Below, one piece after another: positions 62,102 through 64,000 of a stretch of 64,000 bases of DNA. Positions within the stretch are counted from its first letter, which is position 1. Every line of letters starts with the position of its first letter. The DNA is from Oxalobacter paraformigenes. Its GTDB lineage: Bacteria > Pseudomonadota > Gammaproteobacteria > Burkholderiales > Burkholderiaceae_D. The position numbers and the translations under genes were made by a program. The notes below the pieces were generated by a model. That model searched no databases, was not told where the DNA came from, and was given only the letters and a program-made list of their open reading frames with translations. The stretch spans positions 869,786-933,785 of the forward strand of contig NZ_KI392031.1 of NCBI RefSeq assembly GCF_000158475.2, in the 5' to 3' direction.

Positions 62102-62722
62102 ATGCAAGGTAAAAAATCGAATGCCCGGGTCGCGTGGGATGAATTCATCAGCAAGTTCAATCTGGGCAATGAAAGTCCCGGAGTCGCTCCCGCATTGTCT
62201 CCCTTGCCGGCGAACCAGATCGCATGCTGTCCTGCCGAACCTGAAGAACCCGTATGGGAAACCGCGGGAAACGACCGGGAAGGGCCGCCTGACGAAGTGG
62301 CCGTTGTCCCGTCCAGAACGACGGTCATCGGGGAAAACGTCAAAATCGACGGCAACTGCACCCTCCAGGGCGATATCGAGGTATATGGCGTCATCAATGG
62401 CGATATCAGCGCCGGCGGGAAAATCAGCGTATTCGGAAAAATCACCGGCAACCTGACCGGCGCGAACATCTACCTGAATGCGGCGGAAGTAACGGGAAAC
62501 CTCACAAGCGAGGGAACCGTCGAACTGGACAGTCTTTCGGTACTGGCCGATGGGAAAGTCCTCGCAAAAAACATCGTATCCAACGGCAATACCCATTGCG
62601 ACATGGAAATATCGGGCATTGCCCGTTTCCAGTCCGCCGCCAGAGTCACCGGCCATATCCGGACGGCCCGCATCAGTATCGACGAAGGGGCCATCATCAA
62701 AGGAACCATCATCAGCGAATAA
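62102..62722 (+). CDS. Bactofilin-type cytoskeletal protein
   Basis: The 206-residue protein has a disordered N-terminal 75 residues and then a right-handed beta-helix (VIGENVKIDGNCTLQGDIEV, GVINGDISAGGKISVFGKIT, and GNLTGANIYLNAAEVTGNL), the bactofilin fold. Bactofilins polymerise without nucleotide and position cell-wall enzymes. GGAG at 62093 supports ATG 62102; ATG 62090 is also in frame. Pairing with the deacetylase gene supports an envelope role. Confidence 0.88.
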   Translation: MQGKKSNARVAWDEFISKFNLGNESPGVAPALSPLPANQIACCPAEPEEPVWETAGNDREGPPDEVAVVPSRTTVIGENVKIDGNCTLQGDIEVYGVINGDISAGGKISVFGKITGNLTGANIYLNAAEVTGNLTSEGTVELDSLSVLADGKVLAKNIVSNGNTHCDMEISGIARFQSAARVTGHIRTARISIDEGAIIKGTIISE

Positions 62723-63071
62723 GCGTTCCCGGCCGTTTCACTCCGCGGTGTCGTCATGACCGGCAATACCGTGTATGCCCGAAACGGCCGCCATCTTCCA
62801 AACAGCCTTTTTCCCTCCAGCCCGGAAAGCGCCTGCCGCTTTGGAAAAAAGGACGGGTTTTCACATCCGCTCCTTTCGTCTTCGCTTTTGCCGCCTGAAC
62901 GCGGCCCCGGAAAACCCGTCCTTTGCCGGAAAGCGTGAACGGGCAGGACGCGTCGGGACAGGAGCGTGCCTGCCGGACAGGGAATTCCCGCATAAGCCGG
63001 AAGCGGCATTTTCCGGCAAACTGATGTATCATCGGTGAGCTGTTTTGCCCAATAAGACAAGCGAATCGCCC
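62723..63071. other. Spacer with long inverted repeat
   Basis: No gene is convincing in this stretch. GGACGGGTTTT (62851-62861) and AAAACCCGTCC (62911-62921) form a perfect 11-bp inverted repeat with a 49-nt loop, possibly a terminator of the bactofilin unit. Confidence 0.5.
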
Positions 63072-63941
63072 ATGAAAGTCGTCCAGCGAAAAATCATCCA
63101 CGATGCCGGCCAGTCGCTGTCGCTCGCCCATTTCCCCCACCTTTCTTATCCCTTGCACTGCCATGAGGAATACGAACTCGTCATCGTGACGGCGGGAACC
63201 GGCAGGGAATACATCGGACATGCCGTCGAAAACTACCGGGCCGGGGACATGACCCTGATCGGCCCGGACATTCCGCACCTGCACCTGTGCGATTCCCTGA
63301 CCGGAAAAAACGGCAGCGAAGAAAGCGCCTGCGAAATCCTCTACTTTTCCCCCAGCCTCTTTCCGGACAACATGGACGGCATAGCCGAATACCGCGCCAT
63401 TGCCGCCGTCCTTGAAAAAAGCAGGCGGGGCGTCCGGTACAGCGACCCGGCCCTGACCCGCCAGATACGGAAACAGGTGCAGAGACTGGACAAAGGGCAG
63501 GGAATCGGCCGCATCCGGTGGCTGCTGGCGCTCCTCGATACGCTCGCCCGTTCGCAGGAAACGTCCCTGATCGCCTCCGGCCCCGTCAGAAACGGAACCG
63601 CTCTCAGACGGCAGGAAACCGTCGATACCGTCTGCCGCTATCTCCGGGAACACTTCCGCGAAAACCTCTGCCTGCAAGCCATCGCCCGCGAAGCGTGCAT
63701 GAACCCCAGCGCCCTGTGCCGCCATTTCAGGCAGAGAACGGGCAAAACCCTGTTTGCCTTCCTTGCCGGAATCCGCATCGAAAACGCCTGCCGCCTCCTT
63801 CTTGAAACGCGGCTTTCTATTTCCGCCATCGCCTGGGAAACCGGCTTTGCCAACCTTTCCCATTTCAACCGGCAATTCAAGTCGCTGACCGGCCAGACGC
63901 CGGGGGAATACCGGAAAAACATCCGGAGCGGGGTGGGGTAG
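63072..63941 (+). CDS. AraC-family transcriptional regulator
   Basis: The 289-residue protein has an N-terminal cupin sensor domain (LHCHEEYELVIVTAGTGREYIG ... DMTLIGPDIPHLHL) and a C-terminal double helix-turn-helix (ENLCLQAIAREACMNPSALCRHFRQRTGKTL and LSISAIAWETGFANLSHFNRQFK), the AraC/XylS DNA-binding domain. I start at ATG 63072; a TTG at 63045 is in frame. It probably senses a sugar-like ligand. No target gene is visible in the remaining 59 nt. Confidence 0.9.
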   Translation: MKVVQRKIIHDAGQSLSLAHFPHLSYPLHCHEEYELVIVTAGTGREYIGHAVENYRAGDMTLIGPDIPHLHLCDSLTGKNGSEESACEILYFSPSLFPDNMDGIAEYRAIAAVLEKSRRGVRYSDPALTRQIRKQVQRLDKGQGIGRIRWLLALLDTLARSQETSLIASGPVRNGTALRRQETVDTVCRYLREHFRENLCLQAIAREACMNPSALCRHFRQRTGKTLFAFLAGIRIENACRLLLETRLSISAIAWETGFANLSHFNRQFKSLTGQTPGEYRKNIRSGVG

Positions 63942-64000
63942 AACAGACTAAACAGAAAAAGAATTCCTGTTACTTTAGAGAAAACAAAAATTATAGTGCA

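Noticed and set aside
62754..63875. Minus-strand frame of 373 codons opposite the AraC gene
   Set aside because: It is antisense to a clear regulator gene and lacks any domain; GC-rich codon bias explains its openness.

Overview
The window is the right-hand (late) part of an integrated tailed bacteriophage with a contractile tail, followed by about 12 kb of bacterial chromosome. Positions 1 to about 52,030 are phage. From about 52,030 onward the sequence is GC-richer host DNA: dusA, an ftsH paralogue, ribB, a polysaccharide deacetylase, a bactofilin and an AraC-type regulator. The host style (betaproteobacterial genes, long gene-free stretches full of CCGGAAAA-like words) suggests a betaproteobacterium, perhaps Oxalobacteraceae such as Oxalobacter. 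That placement is an inference. The left end of the prophage (early genes, repressor, attL) lies outside the window.

Layout. 1-1.4 kb: a partial Nudix hydrolase and small phage proteins. 1.4-16.3 kb: packaging and head genes (terminase small and large subunits, portal, TraR/DksA-type zinc finger, MuF-like head protein, a 1961-residue polyvalent anti-host protein, prohead protease, scaffold, major capsid). 16.3-22.6 kb: head completion, connector and neck. 22.6-30.1 kb: tail sheath, tube, frameshifted tail chaperone pair, tape measure with a lysozyme domain, hub and spike. 30.1-34.8 kb: an accessory stretch that interrupts the tail operon with an AT-rich two-gene cargo, a baseplate protein, PAAR tip, DinJ/YoeB toxin-antitoxin, an IS3 relic, a lipoprotein and an exported protein. 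34.8-42.9 kb: baseplate and tail genes. 42.4-48.0 kb: an unusual, translationally coupled cassette with two 80-residue Thr/Ser/Trp-rich proteins, a KPHP-type glycosyltransferase-like protein, a tail-fibre-assembly/DUF4376-type protein, two tandem radical SAM/SPASM enzymes and a sulfotransferase-like protein. 48.0-49.7 kb: lysis cassette (holin-like, SAR endolysin, Rz/Rz1). 49.8-52.0 kb: Dam methylase and a dusA-type integrase at the attachment site.

Two features stand out. First, the 42.4-48.0 kb cassette looks like an uncharacterised system for post-translational modification (radical SAM chemistry, possibly glycosylation and sulfation) of Thr/Ser/Trp-rich tail-associated peptides. Second, an 8-bp element, GTCGTGAY, is found on the + strand at about a dozen phage gene boundaries. 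In ten cases it lies either 22-25 or 42-48 nt upstream of a start codon. It looks like a phage-wide transcription or translation signal.

The host part carries a relic of a Mu-like control region (divergent Xre repressor and gp16-like DNA-binding protein at 60.2-60.9 kb) and a gene-free stretch of about 2.2 kb. I saw no CRISPR array, tRNA or rRNA gene.
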